Below, piece after piece: positions 27,570 to 35,420 of a DNA stretch of 64,000 bases. The position numbers were made by a program, and so were the translations under genes. The notes under the pieces were generated by a model that ran no database searches, was not told the origin of the DNA, and was given only the letters and a program-made list of their open reading frames with translations. Within the stretch, counting starts at the first letter, position 1. Every line of letters begins with the position of its first letter. Origin of the DNA: Steroidobacteraceae bacterium (GTDB taxonomy: Bacteria; Pseudomonadota; Gammaproteobacteria; Steroidobacterales; Steroidobacteraceae); NCBI GenBank assembly GCA_019634915.1, contig JAHCAN010000004.1, forward strand, positions 60,848 to 124,847, in the 5' to 3' direction.

Positions 27570-28544
27570 ATGACCCAGGCCATCCTGATCCGGGAGACCG
27601 GCGGACCGGAAGTGCTGCGCGTCGGGGAGATCGTCGTGCCGCCGCCGGCGGCCGGCGAGGTGCAGGTGCGCCACACTGCGATCGGTCTCAATTTCATCGA
27701 CGTCTACGACCGCACGGGCCTCTACCCGATGCCGCTGCCCGCCGTGCCGGGCCGCGAGGCGGCGGGCGTGATCGTGGGCATCGGCAGGAAGGTGAAAGGT
27801 TTTCGCGTCGGCGATCGCATCGCCTATGCGCTCTCGGTGCCGGGCGCCTACTCCGAGCTGCGCAACGTGCCCGCTGCGCGCATCGTCAAGCTGCCGAAGG
27901 CGATCAGGGACGAGATCGCCGCGGCGATCATGTTGAAGGGCCTCACCGCGCAGTATCTGCTGCGCCGGACCCATCGCGTGCAGAAGGGCGAGTGGATCCT
28001 CGTGCACGCGGCCGCCGGCGGCGTCGGCCTGCTGCTGTGCCAGTGGGGACGGGTGCTCGGCGCGAAGGTGATCGGCGTGGTCGGCAGCGAGGCGAAGGCG
28101 AAGCTCGCGAAGCAGCATGGCTGCCACCACGTGCTGCTCGCGGGGCGCGACGAGATCGTTGCCCAGGTCCATGCGCTCACCAAGGGCGCGGGCGTGCACG
28201 TCGTCTATGACTCGGTCGGCAAGGACACTTTCTTCGAATCGCTCGACTGCCTGCGCCCGCGCGGCATGATGGTCAGCTACGGCAACGCGTCGGGTCCGCC
28301 GCCGGCCTTCTCGCCGCTCGAGCTCGCCAGGCGCGGCTCGCTCTACCTGACGCGGCCGACCCTCTTCAACTACATCACCTCGCCGGCCGAGCTCACCGCC
28401 GCCGCGCGCGAGCTGTTCGCGCTGGTGGCCAGGAAGAAGCTCAAGGTCCGCGTCGGCCAGCGTTACGCGCTCGCCGACGCCGCCCAGGCCCATCGCGATC
28501 TCGAGGCGCGCCGCACGACCGGGTCCACGGTGCTCGTGCCGTGA
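27570..28544 (+). CDS. qorA: NADPH:quinone oxidoreductase, zinc-independent MDR family
   Basis: A 324-aa medium-chain reductase of the QOR type. The N-terminal GroES-like domain contains LNFIDVYDRTGLYPMPLPAVPGREAAGVI, which is typical of QOR and lacks the zinc cysteines of alcohol dehydrogenases. The Rossmann domain shows HAAAGGVGLLLCQWGRVLGAKVIGVVGS, the NADPH-binding AAAGGVG loop with a downstream basic environment. E. coli QorA reduces quinones with NADPH in the cytoplasm. The stop codon overlaps the next gene's GTG by 4 bases, so translation of the MFS carrier is likely coupled. The pairing of PII, ferredoxin, QOR and MFS does not spell out a known pathway. Confidence 0.9.
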   Translation: MTQAILIRETGGPEVLRVGEIVVPPPAAGEVQVRHTAIGLNFIDVYDRTGLYPMPLPAVPGREAAGVIVGIGRKVKGFRVGDRIAYALSVPGAYSELRNVPAARIVKLPKAIRDEIAAAIMLKGLTAQYLLRRTHRVQKGEWILVHAAAGGVGLLLCQWGRVLGAKVIGVVGSEAKAKLAKQHGCHHVLLAGRDEIVAQVHALTKGAGVHVVYDSVGKDTFFESLDCLRPRGMMVSYGNASGPPPAFSPLELARRGSLYLTRPTLFNYITSPAELTAAARELFALVARKKLKVRVGQRYALADAAQAHRDLEARRTTGSTVLVP

Positions 28545-29776
28545 GCCGCGGCGCCGCGGCGTGGGCGGTGCTCGCGCTGACCGGCCTCGCGCTCTTCGGC
28601 AACTACTACGTCTACGACTCGATCGGGCCGCTCGCCGAGCAGCTCTCGCGCGAGCTCGGCTACAGCGACACGCAGATCGGCACGCTGAATGCGATCTACA
28701 GCGTGCCGAACGTGTTCCTGGTGTTCGTCGGCGGCATCCTCGTCGACCGCTACGGCCCGGGCCTGGTCACGTTCTGGACCGCGCTCGTGTGCCTCGCCGG
28801 CGCGCTGCTGACGGCGCTCGGCACGCCGTTCGAGCTGATGGCCGCGGGCCGGCTGCTGTTCGGCATCGGCGCCGAGACGATGATCGTCGCGACGCTCGCG
28901 GCGCTCGGCATCTGGTTCGCCGGGCGCCAGCTCGCGCTCGCGATGGCGCTGTCGGTCAGTCTCGCCCGCGCCGGGTCCTATGCCGTCGACGTCTCGCCGC
29001 TGTGGGCAGCGGACGCCTACGCGGCCGGCTGGCAGGCGCCGCTGTGGCTCGCCGCGGCCGTCATGCTCGGCGCCGCGGTGGCGGCCTGCGCCTACTGGCG
29101 CCTCGAGGCGCGCGCGGCGGCCAGCGGCACGCAGGTGCTCGGCCTGTCGCGCGAGCGCATCGAGCTGCGCGGCCTCACGCGCTTCAGCCGCGGCTATTGG
29201 TACGTGCTCGCACTGTGCGTGCTGTTCTATTCGGTGATCTTCCCGTTCCGCAGCACTTTCGCGATCAAGTATTTCCAGCACACCGGCGGCCTCTCGCTCG
29301 AGGCGGCGAGCCTGCTGAACAGCCACGTGTTCCTTGCCGCGATGTTCGCGACGCCGCTGTTCGGCTGGCTGAACGACCGCATCGGCCGGCACGGGCTGCT
29401 GCTGACGATCGGCGCGGCGTCGCTCGTTGCGTCGTTCTACGTGCTCGGCGCGACGCACTGGCCGCCTGGTGTCAGCACCGTGCTGATCGGCGTCGCGTTC
29501 TCGCTCGTGCCCGCGGTGCTGTGGCCGGCCGTCACGCTGCTGGTCGCGCCGCAGCGGCTCGGCACCGCCTACGGCTTCATGACGATGCTGCAGAACATCG
29601 GCATGGCGGGTGCGAACCTCGCGGCGGGTGCATTGAACGATGCGAGCGGCGCGGGTGCCGGGCATCCGGCCGGCTACCTGCCGATGATCGCCTTCTTCGG
29701 GGTGCTGTCGCTGCTCGCGGTGGCCTGCGCGCTGCTGTTCTGGCGCGAGCGGGTCAGGCGCCCTCACCGAACGTGA
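28541..29776 (+). CDS. MFS transporter
   Basis: A 411-aa inner-membrane carrier with twelve predicted hydrophobic segments. The MFS signature between helices 2 and 3 is readable as GGILVDRYGPG, and its counterpart in the second half is GWLNDRIGRHG. Substrate is unknown. The organisation resembles nitrate/oxalate/formate-type or tricarboxylate-type carriers only in a general way. GTG at 28541 overlaps the quinone reductase stop by 4 bases and gives MSRGAAAWAVLALTGLALFGNYYVYDSIGPL, which places the first helix normally. The 3' end overlaps the convergent alcohol dehydrogenase gene by 23 bases. Confidence 0.82.
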   Translation: MSRGAAAWAVLALTGLALFGNYYVYDSIGPLAEQLSRELGYSDTQIGTLNAIYSVPNVFLVFVGGILVDRYGPGLVTFWTALVCLAGALLTALGTPFELMAAGRLLFGIGAETMIVATLAALGIWFAGRQLALAMALSVSLARAGSYAVDVSPLWAADAYAAGWQAPLWLAAAVMLGAAVAACAYWRLEARAAASGTQVLGLSRERIELRGLTRFSRGYWYVLALCVLFYSVIFPFRSTFAIKYFQHTGGLSLEAASLLNSHVFLAAMFATPLFGWLNDRIGRHGLLLTIGAASLVASFYVLGATHWPPGVSTVLIGVAFSLVPAVLWPAVTLLVAPQRLGTAYGFMTMLQNIGMAGANLAAGALNDASGAGAGHPAGYLPMIAFFGVLSLLAVACALLFWRERVRRPHRT

Positions 29777-30890
29777 CGACCTGGCGCACGGCGTCGCCGC
29801 TCGCGAGTCGGTCGAAGCCCGCGTTGATCTCATCGAGCGCAAGGCGGTGCGAGATCAGGCGGTTCACCGGCAGCCGGCCTGCCCGGTACCACTCGATGTA
29901 GCGCGGGATGTCGCGCGCCGGATCCGCTCCGCCGAGATAGCTGCCCTTGATCGTGCGCTCCTCGGCGACGATGCCGACGTGCGGCACCGAGAACTGCGCC
30001 TGTGGCGGCGACAGGCCCGCGGTCACGGTCGTGCCGCCACGCCGCGTGATCCGGTAGGCAAGCTCCATCGCCTTGACCGAGCCGGCGAATTCGAACGCGT
30101 GGTCGACGCCGCCGCGGCTCAGCTCGCGCACCTGCCCGACGACATCCGGGTCGGAGGCCGGGAGCGCATGTGTCGCACCGAGCTCGCGCGCGAGTGCGAG
30201 CTTCGCCGGCGAAAGATCGATCGCGATCAGCAGGCCCGCGCCTTGCGCACGCGCGCCGAGCAGCGCGGCGAGCCCGACGCCGCCGAGCCCAACGATCGCG
30301 GCGCGGCTGCCGGCGCGCAGCTGCGCGGTGTTGACGACCGCGCCGACGCCGGTCAGCACCGCGCAGCCGAACACGGCCGCCTCGTCGAACGGCAGCGCGC
30401 GATCGACGCGCACCAGCGAGCGGCGTGACACGACTGCATGCCCGGCGAACGCCGACACGCCGAGATGATGCTGCAGATCGGCGCCGCCGCGATGCAGCCG
30501 GCGCGCGCCACCGGGCAGCGTGCCGGCCGTGTTGCTCGCGGCGCCCGGCTCGCACAGCGCCGGGCGCCCCTGCGTGCAGGGTTCGCAGGCGCCGCAGCAC
30601 GGCACGAAGGTGGTGACCACGTGATCGCCGACCGCGAGGTCGGTAACACCCGCGCCCAGCGCCTCGACGATGCCCGCGGCCTCGTGGCCGAGCGCCATCG
30701 GCAGCGGTCGCGGCCGGTTGCCGTCGATCACCGACAGATCGGAATGACACAGGCCGGCGGCGCGGATTGCGACCCGCACCTCGCCGGGGCCCGGCGGGTC
30801 GAGGTCCACCTCGGTGACCACCAGCGGGCGCGACTGCGCATATGGGCGAGGCAGCTGCATCGTCTCGAGCACGGCGGCGCGGGTTTTCAT
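29754..30890 (-). CDS. Zinc-dependent alcohol dehydrogenase, class III-like
   Basis: A 378-aa zinc MDR dehydrogenase. The catalytic zinc site is seen in GLCHSDLSVIDG and GHEAAGIVEALG, and the structural zinc site in CGACEPCTQGRPALC. The NAD-binding turn is VGLGGVGLAALLGARAQGA. The overall shape is of the class III family, which includes formaldehyde and long-chain alcohol dehydrogenases. The region SNTAGTLPGGARRLHRGG is variant compared with glutathione-dependent formaldehyde dehydrogenase, so a general alcohol dehydrogenase is preferred. ATG at 30890 is 15 bases from the divergent thioesterase start, so the promoters overlap. Confidence 0.88.
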   Translation of the reverse strand: MKTRAAVLETMQLPRPYAQSRPLVVTEVDLDPPGPGEVRVAIRAAGLCHSDLSVIDGNRPRPLPMALGHEAAGIVEALGAGVTDLAVGDHVVTTFVPCCGACEPCTQGRPALCEPGAASNTAGTLPGGARRLHRGGADLQHHLGVSAFAGHAVVSRRSLVRVDRALPFDEAAVFGCAVLTGVGAVVNTAQLRAGSRAAIVGLGGVGLAALLGARAQGAGLLIAIDLSPAKLALARELGATHALPASDPDVVGQVRELSRGGVDHAFEFAGSVKAMELAYRITRRGGTTVTAGLSPPQAQFSVPHVGIVAEERTIKGSYLGGADPARDIPRYIEWYRAGRLPVNRLISHRLALDEINAGFDRLASGDAVRQVVTFGEGA

Positions 30891-30905
30891 CGCTACAATT
30901 GTCGC

Positions 30906-31379
30906 ATGAGTGATGGTCGCACGAATGACGCCTCCCCCCGAAGCGCGGACGCGCCGCCTGCGCGCGCCGATTTCGCGGTGTTCCGCACGCTGGCGACGCG
31001 CTGGATGGACAACGACCACTACGGTCACGTCAACAACGTCGCCTACTACTCGTATTTCGACACCGCGGTGAACGGCTGGCTGATCGAAGCGGGCGGCGTG
31101 GACATCCGCACGCTGCCCGCGATCGGCCTCGTCGTCGAGACCAGCTGCCGGTACTTCAGGCCGCTGTCGTTTCCCGACGTGCTCGAGATCGGCCTCGGCG
31201 TCGAGCGGCTCGGCACGAGCAGCATCGTTTATCGGCTCGGCGTGTTTCGGCAGCACGAGCCGGAGGCGGTGGCGGCCGGGCGCTTCGTGCACGTGTACGT
31301 CGATGCGCAGACCAGGCGGCCTACGATGATGCCGGCGGTCGTGCGTGATCTGGTGGCAGGGCTCGGCACTGGGGGCTGA
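30906..31379 (+). CDS. 4-hydroxybenzoyl-CoA thioesterase family (hotdog) protein
   Basis: A 157-aa hotdog-fold acyl-CoA thioesterase. After a 22-residue polar N-terminus, the signature WMDNDHYGHVNNVAYYSYFDTA contains the catalytic Asp and the following GHVNN helix start. The central helix and sheet (YFRPLSFPDVLEIGLGVERLGTSSIVYRLGVF) follow the FcbC/YbgC pattern. It hydrolyses a short or aromatic acyl-CoA; the substrate is unknown. ATG at 30906 is the first Met before the conserved domain. It is divergent from the alcohol dehydrogenase gene and ends just before the nested inverted-repeat element that separates it from the convergent D-amino acid dehydrogenase gene. Confidence 0.85.
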   Translation: MSDGRTNDASPRSADAPPARADFAVFRTLATRWMDNDHYGHVNNVAYYSYFDTAVNGWLIEAGGVDIRTLPAIGLVVETSCRYFRPLSFPDVLEIGLGVERLGTSSIVYRLGVFRQHEPEAVAAGRFVHVYVDAQTRRPTMMPAVVRDLVAGLGTGG

Positions 31380-31396
31380 GCACGATGCGCTGAGGG

Positions 31397-31594
31397 TGGC
31401 GCGGCCGCAGGCAGCAGGCTCCGCCGGCGAGCGTGGAGAGCGCCGAGGTGCGGCGAGCAGCGCGAGGCGCACCGCCAGGGGTTCTGCTGCCGCAGTTCAA
31501 ATTCACGCCTCGCGCCGCCGCGCCGAGGGTACGGCGCCGCAGGCGCCGCGCTCGACCCGCTCGCCGGCGGAGCCTGCTGCCTGCGGCCGCGCCA
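31397..31594. repeat. 198-bp element with perfect 37-bp terminal inverted repeats
   Basis: The arms 31397-31433 and 31558-31594 are exact reverse complements over 37 bases. The left arm begins TGGCGCGGCCGCAGGCAG and the right arm ends with its complement. The 124-base interior holds a second, nested 10-bp inverted repeat (GCGCGAGGCG at 31460-31469 and CGCCTCGCGC at 31506-31515) around an AT-richer core (GTTCAAATTCA). The direct repeat GCGCTG lies just outside both arms (31387-31392 and 31596-31601). The element fills the gap between two convergent genes. It could be a MITE-like or BIME-like repeat or a bidirectional terminator; no transposase is encoded and no second copy was noticed in the window. 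Confidence 0.75.
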
Positions 31595-31614
31595 GGCGCT
31601 GCACTTCGCTCTGT

Positions 31615-32886
31615 CTAGAGGTAGCGATCCGGCGAGAACAGGTCGATTGGCACCGAAGGGCCGCGGCCGGCGATCAGGTCGCTGATCACGCGCCCGGTCG
31701 CGGGCGCCAGGGTCACACCCATCATCGCGTGGCCGGTGGCGATGAGCACGTTGTCGGCGCGGCGCGTGCGGCCGATGTAGGGCAGGCCGTCGGGCGAGCA
31801 GGGGCGCAGGCCCGCCCACGGCGTGATGCCGGCGAAATCCGCGGGGCCGAACTGCGGGTAGTAGCGGGGGATCGCGTCGAGCATCGCCGCGACGCGGCGC
31901 TGGTCGATCGAGCGCTCGAGGCCGCTCAGCTCGAGCGTGCCCGCGAAGCGCAAGGTGCCGTCCATCGGCGTGACCGCGATGCGCGCCTCGGCGAGCAGCG
32001 CGCAGGCGTGGGGCAGCGCGCGCGGCGCCGCGAGCGTGAAGCTGTAGCCCTTGCCGGCCATCAGCGGCAGCGGCAGGTCGATGCCGCGCGCGAGCGCTGC
32101 GGACCACATGCCGCCGGCGATCACGAACTCGTCGCCGCCGACGTCGCCCGCCGGCGTTTCGGCCGCGACGACGCGCGCGCCCGCGCGCCGCAGCCCGCTC
32201 ACCTCGGTGTGCCAGAGCAGTTGCGCGCCGCCGGCCTCGAGCCCGGCGGTGAGCGCCGCGACGACCCGCTGTGGCACCGTGTGCGCATCGAGCGGATAGC
32301 GCACGGCACCGCGGATCGCCATCGTGAGGCCCGGCTCGAGGGCCGCCGCGGCTCCAGCGTCGAGCACTTCGACCGGCAGGCCAAGGCGCCGGGCCATCTG
32401 CGCGGTGTCGCGCTCCTCGTGCAGCGCGTGCTTCGTGCGGCACAGGATCAGCAGGCCGTGCTCGGCGAGCGGTACGCCCTGCGGCCACAGCAGTGCCAGG
32501 GCCTCGTAGCCGCGGCGGCCGAGCAGCGCGAGATCGCGCAGCGCCGGCGCCGCGAGTGCGACCCGCGAGGCGCGCGCTGCGCGCAGGAACTGCCAGCACC
32601 AGCGCAGGTAATCGGGCTCGACGCGCGGCGCGATGCGCAGCGGACTGCGCGGATTCGCGAGCGCGAGCAGGCCGGCACGCACGGCGCCCGGCGAGGCGAG
32701 CGGCACGAAATGGCTCGGCACGATCATGCCGGCGTTGCCGAGCGAGCAGCGATCGCCGTCGGGGCCGCCGCGGTCGATCAACGTGACCGCGTGTCCGTCC
32801 TGCACGGCGTACCACGCGCTCGCGAGGCCCGCGATGCCGCCGCCGATCACGACGACGCGCCGCGGCGCCGGCAGCCGGCCCTTCAC
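31615..32886 (-). CDS. D-amino acid / D-hydroxyproline dehydrogenase (DadA-like)
   Basis: A 423-aa FAD-dependent DAO-family dehydrogenase. The Rossmann motif is VVVIGGGIAGLASAWYAVQDGHAVTLIDRG, and the C-terminal GLRPCSPDGLPYIGRTRRADNVLIATGHAMMGVTLAPATGRVISDLI is the second FAD-binding block typical of DadA. Because it lies 25 bases after a 4-hydroxyproline epimerase and shares an operon with a DHDPS-like deaminase, the best guess is oxidation of cis-4-hydroxy-D-proline to pyrroline-4-hydroxy-2-carboxylate at the inner membrane. General D-amino acid dehydrogenase is the alternative. The start ATG at 32886 is directly followed by the Rossmann strand. The repeat element lies immediately downstream. 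Confidence 0.85.
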   Translation of the reverse strand: MKGRLPAPRRVVVIGGGIAGLASAWYAVQDGHAVTLIDRGGPDGDRCSLGNAGMIVPSHFVPLASPGAVRAGLLALANPRSPLRIAPRVEPDYLRWCWQFLRAARASRVALAAPALRDLALLGRRGYEALALLWPQGVPLAEHGLLILCRTKHALHEERDTAQMARRLGLPVEVLDAGAAAALEPGLTMAIRGAVRYPLDAHTVPQRVVAALTAGLEAGGAQLLWHTEVSGLRRAGARVVAAETPAGDVGGDEFVIAGGMWSAALARGIDLPLPLMAGKGYSFTLAAPRALPHACALLAEARIAVTPMDGTLRFAGTLELSGLERSIDQRRVAAMLDAIPRYYPQFGPADFAGITPWAGLRPCSPDGLPYIGRTRRADNVLIATGHAMMGVTLAPATGRVISDLIAGRGPSVPIDLFSPDRYL

Positions 32887-32911
32887 GGCGCCCTCGCGGC
32901 GCGTGCGGCAT

Positions 32912-33832
32912 TCATGGCGTGGAAGCGATGCCGTGCGCGAGCGGGTCGGCGGGGTCGATGAGTAGTGTCGCCTCCGCGGTCACCCAGGCCTGGCCCGTGA
33001 TCGTCGGGATCACGCGCCCGCCGTCGCGCTCGTAGCGGGCTTCGAACACGCTGTCGGTGATGCTCCGCTGGCGCCACACCTCGCCCGGCGCGAGGCGACC
33101 GTCGGCGGCGAGGCAGGCGACCTTCGCGCTCGTGCCGGTGCCGCAGGGCGAGCGGTCGTAGGCGCCGCCGGGGCACAGCACGAAGTTGCGCGTCTCGTCC
33201 GACAGCTCGATGTGGTCGATCACCGCACCGTCCGCGCCGGTGATGCCGGCCTGTTCGAGCGCGCGCCTGACGCGGTTGCAGAAATCGCCCAGCGCGCCGG
33301 CGCGGGCGAGCGCGAGCGTCTGGCCGTGGTCCTCGCAGAGGAAGAACCAGTTGCCGCCCCAGGCGATGTCGCCGTGGACGCGGCCGTGGCCGTCGACGTC
33401 GACCGCGACTCGCGCGGCATGCCGCCAGGCCGGCACGTTGCGCACCGAGACGGTGTTCGCGTCGTGCAGGGTCGTCGTGACGGTGCCGACCGGCGTCTCG
33501 AGCCGGTGTTCGCCGGGCGCGAGCCGGCCGAGCCACGCGAGCGTGACGATCGTGCCGATCGTGCCGTGGCCGCACATGCCGAGATAGCCGACGTTGTTGA
33601 AGAAGATGACGCCGGCCGCGGCCTGCGGGTCGACCGGTGCCGTCAGCAGCGCACCGACGAGTACCTCGGAGCCGCGCGGCTCGTTGACGACGGCCGACCG
33701 GAAGTGATCATGCTGCCTGCGCAGTGTCGCGACGCGCTGTGCGAGCGGGCCGTCGAGCGCCGGGCCGCCCTCGATCACGACGCGTGTGGGTTCACCGCCG
33801 GTGTGCGAGTCGACGACGCGGATGCGTTCCAC
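32912..33832 (-). CDS. 4-hydroxyproline 2-epimerase (proline racemase family)
   Basis: A 306-aa proline-racemase-fold enzyme. Both catalytic cysteines are present: Cys87 ([12 protein letters not shown]) and Cys230 ([11 protein letters not shown]). Retention of both indicates an epimerase or racemase, not the trans-3-hydroxyproline dehydratase in which one Cys becomes Thr. It converts trans-4-hydroxy-L-proline to cis-4-hydroxy-D-proline. GTG at 33832 yields [19 protein letters not shown], the normal N-terminus. The only in-frame alternative upstream is a CTG inside the preceding stop codon. The gene lies 11 bases after the DHDPS-like gene and 25 before the DadA-like gene, consistent with a hydroxyproline operon. 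Confidence 0.9.
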   Translation of the reverse strand: MERIRVVDSHTGGEPTRVVIEGGPALDGPLAQRVATLRRQHDHFRSAVVNEPRGSEVLVGALLTAPVDPQAAAGVIFFNNVGYLGMCGHGTIGTIVTLAWLGRLAPGEHRLETPVGTVTTTLHDANTVSVRNVPAWRHAARVAVDVDGHGRVHGDIAWGGNWFFLCEDHGQTLALARAGALGDFCNRVRRALEQAGITGADGAVIDHIELSDETRNFVLCPGGAYDRSPCGTGTSAKVACLAADGRLAPGEVWRQRSITDSVFEARYERDGGRVIPTITGQAWVTAEATLLIDPADPLAHGIASTP

Positions 33833-33843
33833 CGGGGCGGCGC

Positions 33844-34773
33844 TCAGCGCGCGCGGCGGCGCCGTTTTGGCAGCGGCGGCAGCTTCGGCCGCTGCGCGAG
33901 CCCGGCCTCGATGATGCCGAGCACGCGCCGCCGCTCCCCGCCGACCAGCGTGCGGCGCGGCGCGCGCACCCATTCGGCGCCGAGGCCGGCGGCCTGGATC
34001 GCGAGCTTGATGTACTGCACGAACTTCACGTGCGTATCGAGATGCGCGAGCGGCGTGAACCAGCGGTACAGCCGGCGCGCCGCGTCGAACTCGCCGGCGA
34101 CGGCGAGGTCCCACAGGCGCTGGTTCTCGCGCGGGAACGCGAGCCCGATGCCGGCGATCCAGCCGTCGGCGCCGAGTACCGCGCTCTCGAGCGCGAGGTC
34201 GTCGACGCCGGCGAACAGCACGTAGCGGTCGCCGACCGTGTTGCGCAGGTCGGTGATGCGGCGCACGTCGCCCGAGGACTCCTTGATCGCGACCAGGTTC
34301 GGCACGGCCGCGAGCTCGGCGAACATCGCCGGCGTCAGGTCCACCTGGTACGCGAGCGGGTTGTTGTAGCAGATGATCGGCAGCTGGGTCGCGCGCGCGA
34401 CGTCGCGGTAGTGCAGCAGCGTCTCGCGCGGATCGGCGCGGTAGATCATCGCCGGCAGCAGCATCAGGCCGTCGGCGCCGAGGCGCTCCATGTCGCGCGC
34501 GTAAGTCTTCGCCGCGGCGGTGCTGGTCTCGACGACCGTCGCGATCACCGGCACGCGGCCGTGCGCGGCCTCGATCGCGGCGGCGACGACGCGGCGTTTC
34601 TCGTCGGGCTCGAGCGTGGCGTTCTCGCCGAGCGAGCCGAGCATCACGAGGCCCGACGCGCCGCTGTCGATCATCGCCTCGATGTGGCGCGCGGTCGCAT
34701 CGAGGTCGAGCGACTCGTCGCGCCTGAACTGTGTGGTCATCGCCGGGAAGACGTCGCGCCAGGGTATCGTCAT
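33844..34773 (-). CDS. DHDPS/NAL-family aldolase-lyase, probably hydroxyproline deaminase
   Basis: A 309-aa class I lyase of the dihydrodipicolinate synthase family. The Schiff-base lysine is in [10 protein letters not shown] and the catalytic tyrosine in [11 protein letters not shown]. The N-terminal [17 protein letters not shown] corresponds to the GTTGE-like substrate loop with S for T. In the hydroxyproline pathway a DHDPS-like enzyme deaminates pyrroline-4-hydroxy-2-carboxylate to 2-oxoglutarate semialdehyde, and the following epimerase and dehydrogenase support that role here. The semialdehyde dehydrogenase of the pathway is not adjacent. A Lys/Arg-rich C-terminal tail ([14 protein letters not shown]) is unusual. 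ATG at 34773 gives [16 protein letters not shown]. The ilvH stop is 16 bases upstream. Confidence 0.85.
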   Translation of the reverse strand: MTIPWRDVFPAMTTQFRRDESLDLDATARHIEAMIDSGASGLVMLGSLGENATLEPDEKRRVVAAAIEAAHGRVPVIATVVETSTAAAKTYARDMERLGADGLMLLPAMIYRADPRETLLHYRDVARATQLPIICYNNPLAYQVDLTPAMFAELAAVPNLVAIKESSGDVRRITDLRNTVGDRYVLFAGVDDLALESAVLGADGWIAGIGLAFPRENQRLWDLAVAGEFDAARRLYRWFTPLAHLDTHVKFVQYIKLAIQAAGLGAEWVRAPRRTLVGGERRRVLGIIEAGLAQRPKLPPLPKRRRRAR

Positions 34774-34789
34774 CGCTTGCAGCCTCCGG

Positions 34790-35290
34790 TCAGCGGACGA
34801 GTTCGAGCCGGCGGGTCGCGCGGCCGACACCGAGCGCGCCGCTGCGCACGACTTCCAGCGTTTCGCTGTGTCGCGCGAGCTCGTCGATGAAGCGGTTCAC
34901 CTCGGCCTCGTTCGCGGTCAGCTCGACGACGAAGGCATCGGGCGCCGGGTCGAGCACGCGTCCGCCTGCGCGGACGACGAAACCGCGCACGGCGTCGGTC
35001 TGCCCGGGCTGCAGCCGCAGCTTCAGCAGCACGAGTTCGCGCTCGATGTGTTCACCGTCGGTCAGATCCTCGACGCCGACCACGTCGATCAGCTTGAGCA
35101 GCTGGTTCGCGATCTGCTGCAGCACCGCCTCCGAGCCGCGCGTGACCAGCGTGATGCGCGAGACGGTCGGGTCGTCGGTCGCGGCGACCGACAGCGACTC
35201 GATGTTGTAGCCACGGGTCGAGAACAGGCCGGCGACGCGCGTGAGCGCACCCGCCTCGTTCTGCAGGAGGATAGCGATGATGTGACGCAT
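34790..35290 (-). CDS. ilvH: Acetolactate synthase regulatory (small) subunit
   Basis: A 166-aa IlvH. The N-terminal ACT domain (MRHIIAILLQNEAGALTRVAGLFSTRGYNIESLSV) binds valine and confers feedback inhibition, and the C-terminal ALS_ss domain (about 80-160) activates the catalytic subunit. It is intact and of normal length. Instead of following the large subunit on the same strand, it is divergent from ilvB with 130 bases between starts. It is followed at 16 bases by the hydroxyproline genes, so it may be cotranscribed with them. No leader peptide or attenuator was recognised in the intergenic gap. Confidence 0.95.
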   Translation of the reverse strand: MRHIIAILLQNEAGALTRVAGLFSTRGYNIESLSVAATDDPTVSRITLVTRGSEAVLQQIANQLLKLIDVVGVEDLTDGEHIERELVLLKLRLQPGQTDAVRGFVVRAGGRVLDPAPDAFVVELTANEAEVNRFIDELARHSETLEVVRSGALGVGRATRRLELVR

Positions 35291-35420
35291 GGATTTCCGG
35301 CGAAAATGGGCACCCGGGAGAATACTGCAACTGCGCGCCCGCCGGGGGCGGTTTTGCGCGCCGCCGGCAAGCTGTTAGTCTCTGCGGTTACCTTTTGTTC
35401 ACCGCACGACGTGAGCCCCG

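Noticed and set aside
31380-31614. Short open frames across the inverted-repeat element
   Set aside because: They read through both arms of the repeat, have no start with a Shine-Dalgarno and no homology I recognise.
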